Source of the DNA: Allocoleopsis franciscana PCC 7113
Lineage (GTDB): Bacteria; Cyanobacteriota; Cyanobacteriia; Cyanobacteriales; Coleofasciculaceae
Assembly: GCF_000317515.1 (NCBI RefSeq)
Contig: NC_019738.1
Span: 1,401,501 to 1,465,500, forward strand
Direction of reading: 5' to 3'
DNA length: 64,000 nt
Made by a program: the position numbers and the translations under genes. Position 1 is the stretch's first letter; each line of letters begins with the position of its first letter. Positions 17,875 to 29,060 of the stretch are shown here, in pieces. Below the pieces are notes generated by a model. It worked only from the letters and a program-made list of their open reading frames with translations. It was not told the origin of the DNA and did not search any database.

Positions 17875-18903
17875 CTAAATCTGATGATTCTTCCACCACA
17901 GCCCAATCCCAAACATCAGTGCTGATAGCAGCACAAACCATACCGAAAATGCAGTATGTCTTACTTTCTGAGCCAAATTGGCTTCCCACCATTTTCTAGG
18001 GCGAATCTTCTGTACTGAAAACGTAATCAATCCTGCTAAATTTAGGCAGATCAAGTTAGTTAGTAATAACAACATTGACCCTACAGCGACTTGCCCATGA
18101 CCTGAGCCAATTAACAATCCGAATGCCACTAAAGGTGGGAGTAAAGCCACGGCTACCATAACTCCCACAATGGCATTTGTGCCTCCGGATGTGAGTGAGA
18201 GTGCGCCTGCCATACCTGAGGCAAAAGCCAGGATAAGGTCTGAGCCACTCACTCTTGTCCTGGAGGCAATTTCAGGAATCTCTGGGTTGACGGTGAAAAA
18301 ATATCCAATTACGACAGACAAAGACAAAGCAATACAGATACCAACAGCACCAATTTTTACAGCCTGACGGGCAAGAGTTGTATCTCCAAGAGTCGTGGCA
18401 AGCGATAACGCCATATTCGGACCCAGTAAAGGGGCTATAACCATAGAACCGATAATGATAGTTCCGTCATCCCGTAACAGGCCAATGGCAGCAATAACTG
18501 TTGAGAGCAGAACCATCAAAATATGAGTCCATGACAGGATTACCGTGGCAGAAACATCTTCATAAAGTTCATGACGGTTGATCCGAGATAGTTGAGTATC
18601 TAACTCCTGTTCCTGCGGTTGTTTTTTGAGTTCAGCCCCTATCTCTGGAGGTCGTGAGGGTCGAGGGATAGATGCTTCTACAGAAAGCAGAATAAGGCGA
18701 AAGCCATCAACTTGAGAAAAGTGAGTTTCTAATTGATCAATTGCCGTTTCGGCTTCTTCCCCAGACAACAGTATTTTAACGAGAGTTTGATGATTGCATA
18801 GCTGAGTCTGCCAAATCTCTATTAAGGAATAGTCTTGGAGTAATTCTGGTACTTTCTGGGCGTCTTCATCAGGAAGGAATACTTCAATTAGACGTAAGTT
18901 CAT
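17875..18903 (-). CDS. DUF389 / TIGR00341 family membrane protein
   Basis: A 342-residue protein. Residues 1-110 form a soluble alpha/beta domain (MNLRLIEVFLPDEDAQKV start, typical for the cyanobacterial branch). Residues 140-340 contain at least six hydrophobic helices, including GSMVIAPLLGPNMALSLATTLGD and SGMAGALSLTSGGTNAIVGVMVAVALLPP, the DUF389 signature. The function of this family is not established; a transport-like role is possible. It is convergent with the amidase gene and divergent from the EEP-family gene downstream in coordinate. Confidence 0.85.
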   Translation of the reverse strand: MNLRLIEVFLPDEDAQKVPELLQDYSLIEIWQTQLCNHQTLVKILLSGEEAETAIDQLETHFSQVDGFRLILLSVEASIPRPSRPPEIGAELKKQPQEQELDTQLSRINRHELYEDVSATVILSWTHILMVLLSTVIAAIGLLRDDGTIIIGSMVIAPLLGPNMALSLATTLGDTTLARQAVKIGAVGICIALSLSVVIGYFFTVNPEIPEIASRTRVSGSDLILAFASGMAGALSLTSGGTNAIVGVMVAVALLPPLVAFGLLIGSGHGQVAVGSMLLLLTNLICLNLAGLITFSVQKIRPRKWWEANLAQKVRHTAFSVWFVLLSALMFGIGLWWKNHQI

Positions 18904-19045
18904 AGATATTTAGGTGCTTTGTTGCCTATACAAACTTTCGCTCTAAATACTGCAACTTGGTATAAACCCGCGATCGCTCCTCTAACTTACTACTCTTTCT
19001 CTGGCTCTGTGCTAACTTGGACTGACTCAATCAGTCTCCAGATAG

Positions 19046-20065
19046 ATGTCTCAGTCAAGATTGGCCTTAAAAAGAGCGGTCAGTTTAGCTAAATTCTTAC
19101 TGAATGTTGCAGCAGCCGGTGCCACAATCGCTACCCTTCTCGGTTTTGCCGGGAGTCTGTGGTGGGTTTTCGAGCTGTTCGAGCATCCCAGACCCCAATA
19201 TTGTTTAATTCTAATAGCTGCCGTCGTGGTTGGTGGCATTTCGCGTCAAGCCTGGAGCTTTGCTTGGTGTTTGCCGTTATTACTCAACCTGGTGCTGATT
19301 GTTCCCCTATTTTTCTCACCCGCTCAAGGCTCTGATTTACAACCTGCCAACCTCATCCCTGGCAGTACATTGCGTCTTCTCCTGGTTAACCTCGATCATC
19401 ACAATCAGGAAACAAGCCCAGCCATACAGTATATAGAATCACAAAACGTTGATTTAGTGCTGTTGCAAGAGGTCACATCGAGATCGCTGAGTACGCTGCA
19501 ATCCAATCTCTCACGATACCGAGTGGCTACGTCTTTACCACGAGAGAATTCCACGGGTGTAGCTATGCTTGTACCCACTACGCCATCCCAGTCAGTTGAG
19601 ATAGTAGCGACGCAAATCATAGAATTGCCGCCTAACTCAGGAGCACCCCTGATCGAAACTACGCTGCGATGGGACAGCACAGAAGTGGTAATCCTCGGTT
19701 TGAGTATAGCCCGTCCACAGAATCGCGGCTCTTCAGCCTTTCAACAGGTAGAGTTTGATGCCGCCGCCGAGTGGAGCCTTCGTCAGCAGAGACAGGAGAA
19801 GCGGGAAGTTGTTGTGATAGGTGATTTTAATACTACCCCCTGGTCCGGTCGATACGAGAAGTTTTTACAAGATAGTAATCTGCGTAATTCACTACGCGGG
19901 TTTGGGTTGCAACCGACATGGCACGCCGCTTTACCCTCTCCACTTATGGTTGCGATCGACCATTGTTTGCATAGTTCATCAATTAGAACGATCAACCGTG
20001 CTACGGGTGCCAATATTGGCTCAGATCATTTGCCACTGTTGGTGGAATTGCAAAGAGGTTTTTAG
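19046..20065 (+). CDS. Endonuclease/exonuclease/phosphatase (EEP) family protein, membrane-bound
   Basis: A 339-residue protein. Three hydrophobic stretches in residues 10-95 form an N-terminal membrane anchor. The EEP domain follows: LLLVNLDHHNQ near 112 (metal-binding Asn), VDLVLLQEVT near 138 (metal Glu), VVVIGDFNTTPWS near 255 (Asp and Asn), and GSDHLPLLVEL at the end (Asp-His pair). All catalytic residues of the DNase I/sphingomyelinase-like fold are present, so it should be active. The active site faces outside or inside depending on topology. The substrate is unknown, with phospholipid, phosphate ester or nucleic acid all possible. ATG 19046 begins MSQSRLALKR. Confidence 0.87.
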   Translation: MSQSRLALKRAVSLAKFLLNVAAAGATIATLLGFAGSLWWVFELFEHPRPQYCLILIAAVVVGGISRQAWSFAWCLPLLLNLVLIVPLFFSPAQGSDLQPANLIPGSTLRLLLVNLDHHNQETSPAIQYIESQNVDLVLLQEVTSRSLSTLQSNLSRYRVATSLPRENSTGVAMLVPTTPSQSVEIVATQIIELPPNSGAPLIETTLRWDSTEVVILGLSIARPQNRGSSAFQQVEFDAAAEWSLRQQRQEKREVVVIGDFNTTPWSGRYEKFLQDSNLRNSLRGFGLQPTWHAALPSPLMVAIDHCLHSSSIRTINRATGANIGSDHLPLLVELQRGF

Positions 20066-20082
20066 AGTCAGTCCTGAAGAAG

Positions 20083-20760
20083 TCACTCAGAAAACTTAGC
20101 AAACAGAGCATTGAGACTTTGAACAATCAAAGGAGTTGCACTCAGAATAATCAACCCTGAGACGAACAGTGTGATCACAGCATCCGCCCAGAGCCAATTC
20201 AGCGCCCAAACTGCGATCGCAGCTAAAATAACCCCAATTGAACTTGCCGCATCCGCCAGAATATGCAAAAAAGCTCCCTTGATGTTAAGGTCATGATGGC
20301 TATCTTTGTGCAATAAGAAAATATTGACGCTGTTGACTCCAAACCCAACGCTAGCCGTCGCCAACATCGGCAGACTCAGAATTTCCACAGGAGGAGACTG
20401 GAGACGTTCCACCGCTTCCCAACCAATCCAAAGTGCGATCGCCACCAGTCCCAAACCATTGATCAACGCCGCCAAGACTTCAACCCAATGGTTTCCCGGT
20501 ACTGAATCACTAGAACGACGGCGCTGAGCGATCCAGCTTGCCAGTAACGCCAGGATCAATGCCAAACAATCAGACGCCAGATGGCCTGAATCAGCGAGGA
20601 GTGCAAGACTATGGCTAAATAATCCTACGGTTAACTCTGCAACGGCAAAGCTGCAAATCAGAACCAACGCAATCAGCAGTAGCCTCACCTTACGGCTTGG
20701 CTGGGACGAATGACTGACAGGAATTGTGTGATGAACGCAGGAGGTGGAATGATGATGCAT
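20083..20760 (-). CDS. Cation diffusion facilitator (CDF) transporter lacking the C-terminal domain
   Basis: Proton-coupled efflux of divalent metals such as zinc. A His-rich cytoplasmic N-terminus (MHHHSTSCVHH) is followed by six membrane segments between residues 25 and 210. The metal site motifs are HLASD in TM2 and HILAD in TM5, a His/Asp pair in each, as in zinc exporters. The protein stops just after TM6 at 225 residues. Usual CDF proteins are about 300 residues and end in a ferredoxin-like cytoplasmic domain; here it is absent. Natural short CDFs are known, so this can be a functional variant. It is convergent with the EEP gene. Confidence 0.86.
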   Translation of the reverse strand: MHHHSTSCVHHTIPVSHSSQPSRKVRLLLIALVLICSFAVAELTVGLFSHSLALLADSGHLASDCLALILALLASWIAQRRRSSDSVPGNHWVEVLAALINGLGLVAIALWIGWEAVERLQSPPVEILSLPMLATASVGFGVNSVNIFLLHKDSHHDLNIKGAFLHILADAASSIGVILAAIAVWALNWLWADAVITLFVSGLIILSATPLIVQSLNALFAKFSE

Positions 20761-21040
20761 TGCAATTCGCTAACAATGTTGTAATTAGAACTTACACACC
20801 CATAGTTTTGCTAATAATCAACCCTAACATTAGTGATGACTCACTTGTTGCAGAAATGTTTCATGTCTGTGTACGACAGCAAGCAATCCCCTGGTGTACC
20901 TTGCCTGGAACATCGATCGTGTCTGTTCGTCCTTCAAGCTTAGTTTATCCTGTAAATTTTGATAGAGTAGGGAACAATCTTTCCTAAAGTAATCTGGTAC
21001 TGCTCAGAACGTAAGTAATAGTAATGCAGTCGTTTATACA

Positions 21041-21835
21041 ATGCTGATACGAAAACAAATTGCGTTTTATTTAAGCGATATTGAAACACCCGTTGGCAGA
21101 GTGATTAATTTGCTACTTATGGGTTTGATTTTACTATCTTCATCTATTTTTGTAGCAGAAACTTACCCCATTCCCCATTCTGTGCGTCAGAGCCTCGATG
21201 TGATTGATGCTGGAATCCTCATCATTTTTATAGCTGAGTATATCTTACGTTTTTGGTGCGCTGATTCCAAAGTCAAATTCTTCTTTAGTCCCTTCTCTTT
21301 AATTGATTTAGTGGCTATATTACCCTTTCTACTAGGGGTTACAAATATTCGGTTTATTCTCATCTTTAGATGGTTTAGAATTTTACGACTCATCCGATTT
21401 ATCCAATTGAAAATTTTCTTTTTTAAGATAAACACTGAAGATGGGGTAATATTTACCAGAATTTTATTTACATTATTTACAATTATTTTTGTTTATTCCG
21501 GATTGATTTATCAAGTTGAACATCGAGTCAATGCGAAGGAATTCCAAACTTTTTTGGATGCCGTTTATTTCTCAGTCGTCACCATGACAACGGTTGGGTT
21601 TGGGGATGTTACACCCCTTTCAGAAATCGGTCGCTTACTGACAGTCTTGATGATTTTAACGGGGATTGCCCTGATTCCATGGCAATTAGGGGATTTGATT
21701 AAGCAATTAATTAAAACAGCTAACCAAATAGAGATGCCTTGTCTAAGTTGTGGTTTACCGTTCCATGACAAGGATGCTCGGTTCTGTAAAATCTGTGGCA
21801 CTCCCTTGGAAAACGAGCCAGAAGAAGTGACTTAA
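21041..21835 (+). CDS. Voltage-gated potassium channel-like protein with C-terminal zinc ribbon
   Basis: A 264-residue six-transmembrane channel subunit. Segments S1-S4 lie in residues 20-125; S4 carries regularly spaced arginines (RWFRILRLIRFIQ). The pore loop holds the selectivity filter TMTTVGFGD near residue 187, flanked by S5 and S6. The C-terminus adds a four-Cys zinc ribbon, CLSCG then CKICG, in the last 35 residues, in place of a KTN/RCK domain. It is expected to be a K+-selective tetrameric channel in the plasma membrane. The ribbon could be an assembly or regulatory element, which is an inference. Confidence 0.88.
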   Translation: MLIRKQIAFYLSDIETPVGRVINLLLMGLILLSSSIFVAETYPIPHSVRQSLDVIDAGILIIFIAEYILRFWCADSKVKFFFSPFSLIDLVAILPFLLGVTNIRFILIFRWFRILRLIRFIQLKIFFFKINTEDGVIFTRILFTLFTIIFVYSGLIYQVEHRVNAKEFQTFLDAVYFSVVTMTTVGFGDVTPLSEIGRLLTVLMILTGIALIPWQLGDLIKQLIKTANQIEMPCLSCGLPFHDKDARFCKICGTPLENEPEEVT

Positions 21836-21861
21836 CAACTAGAGAATTTAAAGCATTAATC

Positions 21862-22557
21862 TCAAAACTCAATCCCCGGTTGTGCTTTAATCCCCTGTTC
21901 CCGAAAAGGATGTTTAATCAGCGTCATTTCCGTCACTAAGTCAGCTCGCTCAATTAAGGCAGCAGGTGCGCCTCTACCCGTTAGAATAACGTGAGACATG
22001 TCTTGCTTTTGTGCCAATCCTGCTAGAACGTCTTGAACATCTAGGTAACCTAGCTTTAAGGCAACATTCACTTCATCTAACAATACGAGTCTAAAGTCTG
22101 GGTTACGGATAAATTCCAGCGCCTTGTCCCATGCGGCTTTCGCTTTTTCAATATCTCGTGCTCGATCTTGAGTTTCCCAGGTGAACCCTTCTCCGAGTGC
22201 GTGAAACTCTAACTGGGGGGTTTCGTCCGGTGCGGCTATGGTCCAATGTTGGAAGGCCGCTTTCTCGGCAGGTTCCCAAGCTCCCTTAATGAATTGTACG
22301 ATCGCCACTCGATAACCATGACCGAGCGATCGCAACACCATCCCTAATGCGGCTGTGGTTTTCCCCTTGCCGTTACCTGTGTTAATAATAATCAGACCCT
22401 TCTCTTGTGAGGCTTGAGCAAGGCGCTGTTCTTGTACCTCCTTCCGCCGCTGCATTTTGCGCCGATATTGCTCTGGCGTCAGTCCAGACGATTCTGAACC
22501 AGAAACATCAGAAAATTCCAATGTTTCGTTTGAGTCAGTTTGAGAGTTGATTTTCAT
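21862..22557 (-). CDS. cobO: Cob(I)yrinic acid a,c-diamide adenosyltransferase (CobO/BtuR)
   Basis: Transfers the adenosyl group of ATP to the cobalt of corrinoids in B12 coenzyme synthesis or salvage. The P-loop is NTGNGKGKTTAALGM near residue 57. IVQFIKGAWEPAEKAA, VLLDEVNVALKLGYL and VILTGRGAPAALIERADLVTEM are all typical of the family. The N-terminal 45 residues are a charged extension with RRKMQRRKEVQEQRLAQ. The final IKAQPGIEF is the usual end. It is isolated from other cobalamin genes and convergent with the K+ channel gene. Confidence 0.94.
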   Translation of the reverse strand: MKINSQTDSNETLEFSDVSGSESSGLTPEQYRRKMQRRKEVQEQRLAQASQEKGLIIINTGNGKGKTTAALGMVLRSLGHGYRVAIVQFIKGAWEPAEKAAFQHWTIAAPDETPQLEFHALGEGFTWETQDRARDIEKAKAAWDKALEFIRNPDFRLVLLDEVNVALKLGYLDVQDVLAGLAQKQDMSHVILTGRGAPAALIERADLVTEMTLIKHPFREQGIKAQPGIEF

Positions 22558-22615
22558 CGAGCAAAACTAGAGAGACAACGATATAGGGGAAATTAGACCT
22601 TCAGGTAAGGGTTAA

Positions 22616-22765
22616 GGAGTGGGTTTAACCTGAGAGAGTTGAAAGTTGGACGACTGAAGGTTTAAATCGGTTGTTTACTTTTGTATAACCAGCAACTTAC
22701 GAACTGACTAACTTGCAAACTTGCAACTTAAGCGGCACAACAGCGAACCCAACTTTCAACTCTTT
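22616..22765. repeat. Intergenic GTTGAAAG/CAACTT-type short repeat region
   Basis: This stretch contains several copies of GTTGAAAGTTG-like words on one side and AACTTGCAAACTTGCAACTT on the other. It overlaps the 3' edge of the hypothetical gene at 22784. The composition is similar to intergenic stretches at 2092-2195 and 3862-3995. It is probably a degenerate dispersed repeat family. Confidence 0.5.
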
Positions 22766-22783
22766 TCCCCCATCCCTGATCGA

Positions 22784-23200
22784 TTATTTCATCCAAGAAT
22801 AGTCCCAGGACGGCTGTTCGATATCCTCAATCCAGTCCGTTCGATCGCCCAGACTGTCGTGTATGAATGGCTTTTGTATATTCTCCATCCAGGAGAAATC
22901 CCAGCAAGGCGAATTGGATTCTTCAACTTCGAGTACCATATCCCCCTGGTAGTTCTGATTCACCTCCATCGCTTTGGATCGCAAATGAGCGGGTACATAG
23001 CGCAGGTGAACCGGCAATCCGTGTCCCAGCATAAATTCGGCTAATTGCTCGGAATGGATGTAGATTCCCTGTGCGTGAAGGTTCTGCAAAATGTCTTCAA
23101 ATGTTGGCCATTGATTTTGTGCTTTTAGCGGAGAAGACAACTTCATGCTGTTTAGAGCAGTAGAGAGGAGCTCGTTTGATATCGCTAACATTGGTTGCAT
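22784..23200 (-). CDS. Hypothetical protein with WDxSWM repeats
   Basis: A 138-residue protein that I do not recognise. Residues 25-80 look folded (WPTFEDILQNLHAQGIYIH, then LRYVPAHLRSKAMEVNQNY). The C-terminal 45 residues are acidic and contain an aromatic motif twice, WDFSWMEN and WDYSWMK, the second at the very end. There is no signal peptide or membrane segment. The composition and the absence of an alternative frame support a real gene. It is upstream of cobO on the same strand, separated by 226 bases with repeats, so co-transcription is uncertain. Confidence 0.6.
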   Translation of the reverse strand: MQPMLAISNELLSTALNSMKLSSPLKAQNQWPTFEDILQNLHAQGIYIHSEQLAEFMLGHGLPVHLRYVPAHLRSKAMEVNQNYQGDMVLEVEESNSPCWDFSWMENIQKPFIHDSLGDRTDWIEDIEQPSWDYSWMK

Positions 23201-23667
23201 TTAGACAGAAGTGTGCTGAGTCGTGAATGATTGAAGCGACTGACAAGGCAAAGTTTTATCGGGGAATAAAACTGAGCCGTTACTGATGTCTTTGTCTACA
23301 CTTGGCTTTACCCAGAGAAGGTTTTGTTTTTATTGAGTTGTAGAGAACACAATACTTAGCTCAAGAAGCGCTGGTGTAAGGTTGGCGTATGCCTGCTGTT
23401 GCCAAAACTCGATTGTTGCATTGTAGTCGTTTTGGACGCGATCGCTGCCCACTGTGCTAATAAAGCCGCGAGACGATGGCGTTGACTCAACCGAGCAAGC
23501 CGCGCATGGCAAGAGTCTAACCTGGAGCTAGTAGGATTTAGTCCAGCGGAGCTAGCGCCTAAGGGCAAAGCTACCTTCATATACCCAGATTGCCAACGTA
23601 GATGGTCAGGGACGCGCTTCAACATCCGCTTAGGTACAATTACATCTATTTGATTGACTAATTATTT
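23201..23667. other. Intergenic region, no supported gene
   Basis: Two overlapping minus-strand open frames (23330-23512 and 23356-23625) are low in conserved features and look like translated repeat-type DNA. No RNA gene was recognised. Confidence 0.4.
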
Positions 23668-24207
23668 ATGATATCAGGGAAAATCACCCTCCTCGAAGGA
23701 GATATTACTCAGCAACAGGTCGATGCCATTGTCAACGCCGCCAACACCTCTCTGCTGGGGGGTGGTGGGGTGGATGGGGCGATTCATCTCGCCGCAGGGC
23801 CAGAATTACTGGTAGAATGCCGACGTTTAAAGGGCTGTAAAACGGGCGATGCCAAAATTACCAAGGGTTACAATCTCCCTGCCGATTGGGTGATTCACAC
23901 CGTAGGGCCTGTTTGGCATGATGGAAAGTATGGGGAAGATGAGCAATTAGCGAGCTGTTATCGTCGTTGTCTCGCGATTGCGGAGCAATATGAGATACGC
24001 TCCATTGCTTTCCCCGCGATTAGTACAGGTGTTTATGGTTTTCCTATGGAACGCGCTGCCAAAATTGCCGTGAAACAAGTCATGACGTTTTTGTTTTTGG
24101 AAAACCATTCTTCCTTAGAGGCTGTGATGTTCGTCTGTTTCAATCGCCAGACCTATGACTGCTATAGGTCGGCACTCAAAGAAATTTTATCTAACGAGCA
24201 AGGGTGA
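23668..24207 (+). CDS. Macrodomain protein (O-acetyl-ADP-ribose deacetylase-like)
   Basis: A 179-residue protein consisting of one macrodomain. Motifs: [21 protein letters not shown] (ADP-ribose-binding Asp and catalytic Asn), [15 protein letters not shown], then [12 protein letters not shown] for the phosphate-binding loop. These match the MacroD-type subfamily that hydrolyses O-acetyl-ADP-ribose or mono-ADP-ribosyl groups from proteins. The final bases TGATG overlap the start of the phosphate permease gene by one base, so translation of the two is probably coupled. It follows a non-coding gap of about 470 bases. Confidence 0.93.
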   Translation: MISGKITLLEGDITQQQVDAIVNAANTSLLGGGGVDGAIHLAAGPELLVECRRLKGCKTGDAKITKGYNLPADWVIHTVGPVWHDGKYGEDEQLASCYRRCLAIAEQYEIRSIAFPAISTGVYGFPMERAAKIAVKQVMTFLFLENHSSLEAVMFVCFNRQTYDCYRSALKEILSNEQG

Positions 24208-25472
24208 TGCTTGTACTACAACTGGGTCTGACGGCAATCCTAGCTTTCTACCTGGCATCGAATCTAGGCGCTAACGATGTCGCCAATGCGATGGGGACTT
24301 CCGTCGGGTCGAAGGCGGTTACCCTCCGGCAAGCGCTCGTGATTGCTGGCATTTTGGAGTTTACAGGCGCGGTTTTATTCGGTCATGGCGTTTCCTCCAC
24401 CCTCGCCACAGAAGTCGCTAACCCTGAATTGTTTGTAGACATGCCGCAACTGCTGATGCTAGGCATGATTGCGGTATTACTATCTTGTGGTTTATGGCTA
24501 CAAATTGCCACCAGCCGGGGTTGGCCTGTTTCATCGTCTCATGCCGTAGTAGGAGCGATCGCAGGATTTAGTTGGGTGGCTGCCGGTTTCGGTGCTGTTG
24601 ATTGGTCAAATATTCGTCTGATTTCCCTGGCTTGGGTTGTCACACCCCTAGTGAGTGGCATCATCGCGGCGGGATTCTACAGTGTCGTCAGGCACTCCAT
24701 TCTGGATCGCCCCAACCCCATCGTCCAACTGCGCGAGTGGATTCCTTGGTTGAGTACTACGCTATTTAGCGTCTTCGGCATTATCGTCCTGCCGACTCTA
24801 TTTCAACAACCCTTTTTTGCCGCTTTGCCGATTCCCTCCCACGACTTACCCCTTGCTACGGGAGCTGTTGCGGCGGTTGCTCTCACTATTATCAGTTGGC
24901 GACAACTCGCTCGTTTTACAGACATACCCAATGATCAAGAGTCGCCATTCTCCAATCCTGTAGAACGATTACTCGGACGCTTCCAAGTCCTGAGTGCTTG
25001 CTTTGTGGCCTTTGCTCACGGTTCTAATGATGTGGGGAATGCGATCGCTCCCTTAGCGGCGATCGCGTATATTCTACGTACAGGTTCTGTTCCCCTGACG
25101 GGATTTAATGTACCTTTGTGGATTCTCATCCTCGGCGGGGGTGGCATCGTTTTTGGTTTAGCGATTTGGGGCAAAAATGTGATCGCCACCATTGGGGAAA
25201 ATATCATTCCGCTCCAACCGAGTAGTGGTTTTTGCGCCGAACTTGCCACTGCCACCACCATTTTGATGGCTTCTCGGTTGGGGATACCTGTTTCTACCTC
25301 CCATGCTTTGGTAGGTGCGGTTGTTGGGATTGGACTCACTCAAGACTGGAAGAAAGTCCGTTTAGAAACGGTTCAAGGGATTGCGCTGGCTTGGATTATT
25401 ACCCTACCCGTAGCTGCTGGTTTAGGGGCAATGATTTTTATCTGCCTGCGTTTACTGTTTTTGCCTGGGTGA
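24207..25472 (+). CDS. Inorganic phosphate transporter, PiT family
   Basis: A low-affinity phosphate/metal-phosphate symporter in the plasma membrane. About 11 hydrophobic segments are visible. The two inverted PiT repeats are clear: GANDVANAMGTSVGSKAVT near residue 22 and FAHGSNDVGNAIAPLAAI near 268. Each repeat also has a paired SSHAVVGA or STSHALVGA motif. At 421 residues it is of normal size for the family. A GTG at 24204 is an alternative start, but ATG 24207 gives MLVLQLGL. It is coupled to the macrodomain gene upstream. Confidence 0.94.
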   Translation: MLVLQLGLTAILAFYLASNLGANDVANAMGTSVGSKAVTLRQALVIAGILEFTGAVLFGHGVSSTLATEVANPELFVDMPQLLMLGMIAVLLSCGLWLQIATSRGWPVSSSHAVVGAIAGFSWVAAGFGAVDWSNIRLISLAWVVTPLVSGIIAAGFYSVVRHSILDRPNPIVQLREWIPWLSTTLFSVFGIIVLPTLFQQPFFAALPIPSHDLPLATGAVAAVALTIISWRQLARFTDIPNDQESPFSNPVERLLGRFQVLSACFVAFAHGSNDVGNAIAPLAAIAYILRTGSVPLTGFNVPLWILILGGGGIVFGLAIWGKNVIATIGENIIPLQPSSGFCAELATATTILMASRLGIPVSTSHALVGAVVGIGLTQDWKKVRLETVQGIALAWIITLPVAAGLGAMIFICLRLLFLPG

Positions 25473-25507
25473 TCGGGTAAGCTGAGGCTGACATTGCCGT
25501 TAATGTG

Positions 25508-26488
25508 ATGAATTACAATTCAGAACAATTCCAATCATTGCTCAATTTACTTCCTAATACATTCGCCGAAAGTGTTGAACAAGTAACGGCCTTTATTTTA
25601 GTGGAATTGGAAAGGCAAATTGCTCAGAATCAACTTTATTACCATAACCACGAACACATTAAAGCGGTTCAACAACGAGCTGAGCGAATCTTTCAAGCCA
25701 TTCGTCCTGCCTGGAAAGCGACTTTGGAGCAGGAAACGGCTGAGGACTATTTAGAGCGAATGAGATTATTACTTAATCTATGTGCGATCGCTCACGATAC
25801 CATTCAGATTTTTATTCCTACAACTGAACCCCATACCCCCCGGCGGCGGGAAACGGGAGTGAGTGAACAAGCTACTATTGAATATCTACTGGGTTACATT
25901 CACCGTTTAAATCAGCAACTCCAGGAAAAAAATCCACATCACCCTGCATGTTTCACCGCTTCAGACTTACGAATTATGCAGGAAGCGATCGCCGCAACGA
26001 TCTGCGCCTACGATCCGAATCAGCAAGCCATTTATCAACCCGAACTTTACAATACCGATTGCTCAATATCCTACGTTGCCCGAATCATTGCTTTAGCGGA
26101 TATTGGCGCGTTAGGAATGAATGGGATTGAAGACTACAATCACGAGGGAAGTTTGTTATTTCTAGAAGAAAATCCAGATATCGTGCCGTTAATTCGCAAT
26201 CAGCAATTGCCCAAGTTGAAAAATGAGCAGCCAGAATTATCCGAAAATCTTAGACAGCGACTGTTGCGACGGACACGATTTCAGGTGAATTTTGCGCGAT
26301 CGCGTTTAGTGCGGTATGAACAAGAATTAGCCGATTTTCCGATTGATGCCATTCCTATTTTGCAACAAGAAGTATTTCAATACTTGCGTCCTAGCACCAT
26401 TCGAGAGCTTGAAGCCATAACTCCAACGGATGAAACAATATCTTTAGAGGTTTTAACGGCATTTTTTCAATTTGAAAAGATGCTCTAA
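25508..26488 (+). CDS. HD-superfamily-like phosphohydrolase domain protein
   Basis: A 326-residue all-helical soluble protein. YYHNHEHIKAV near residue 46 and CAIAHDTIQ near 97 give the spaced His and His-Asp of an HD-type metal site. Later elements include ICAYDPNQQA and IALADIGALGMNG, where a further conserved Asp would complete the site. Related cyanobacterial proteins are annotated as HD-like or hypothetical; the substrate is unknown. It lies 35 bases after the phosphate transporter and on the same strand, so it may be the third gene of that operon. ATG 25508 is preferred over GTG 25505. Confidence 0.7.
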   Translation: MNYNSEQFQSLLNLLPNTFAESVEQVTAFILVELERQIAQNQLYYHNHEHIKAVQQRAERIFQAIRPAWKATLEQETAEDYLERMRLLLNLCAIAHDTIQIFIPTTEPHTPRRRETGVSEQATIEYLLGYIHRLNQQLQEKNPHHPACFTASDLRIMQEAIAATICAYDPNQQAIYQPELYNTDCSISYVARIIALADIGALGMNGIEDYNHEGSLLFLEENPDIVPLIRNQQLPKLKNEQPELSENLRQRLLRRTRFQVNFARSRLVRYEQELADFPIDAIPILQQEVFQYLRPSTIRELEAITPTDETISLEVLTAFFQFEKML

Positions 26489-26553
26489 GTTGGTTGGCAT
26501 TACATTAATATTTGTCGTTGAGACAAGGCAGATGGCAGAAGGGAAATCGATGT

Positions 26554-28623
<2,070 letters not shown>

Positions 28624-28724
28624 TTAGACTCTAGTTTAGCGACAAGATTTGCGATCGCTATTCATATCCCTCTTGTGTCACTCTCCGGGAGAGCAATCTC
28701 CAGAAGCTGTTGTTCTTATCGATT

Positions 28725-28925
28725 ATGACAGCCTCCATCAACCCATATTTGCTGCGACAAGGTACTCAGTTAGCGATCGCTCATCAAGGCAAAGATATTC
28801 AACTGTTTGAGGGAATGCCAGTGACAGTAGAACTGAAACCCGTACTTGAGGCTAAGGATGAATCGATTACATTAAATATTCCTTCCGATCCAGCAGTTAA
28901 TCCGAACAAGCCGGATGAACGCTAA
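28725..28925 (+). CDS. Small hypothetical protein
   Basis: A 66-residue protein beginning MTASINPYLLRQGTQLAIA, with VTVELKPVLEAKDESITLNIP in its middle and a polar end (NPNKPDER). I do not recognise a domain. It has the look of a small cyanobacterial beta-strand-rich protein. It is divergent from ligA; a longer start at 28710 is less likely. Confidence is limited by its size. Confidence 0.5.
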   Translation: MTASINPYLLRQGTQLAIAHQGKDIQLFEGMPVTVELKPVLEAKDESITLNIPSDPAVNPNKPDER

Positions 28926-29060
28926 AACCCTTTAGATACGTTTCGCGATCGCCTGATTTGCGTGAAAAAGCAGAACCTCATTTAGCTCCATTTATCCTGT
29001 TGCCATACAGAACTCTAGGAAATTAACCTATAAACAGATGACACAATTCGGAGAGTGAAG

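Noticed and set aside
20724-20987. 87-codon plus-strand frame between CDF and K+ channel genes
   Set aside because: It overlaps the start of the CDF gene on the other strand and lacks any conserved feature.
23356-23625. 89-codon minus-strand frame upstream of the macrodomain gene
   Set aside because: Composition (Arg/Ser/Leu-rich, no conserved core) is like translated repeat DNA, and an overlapping frame of equal quality exists.
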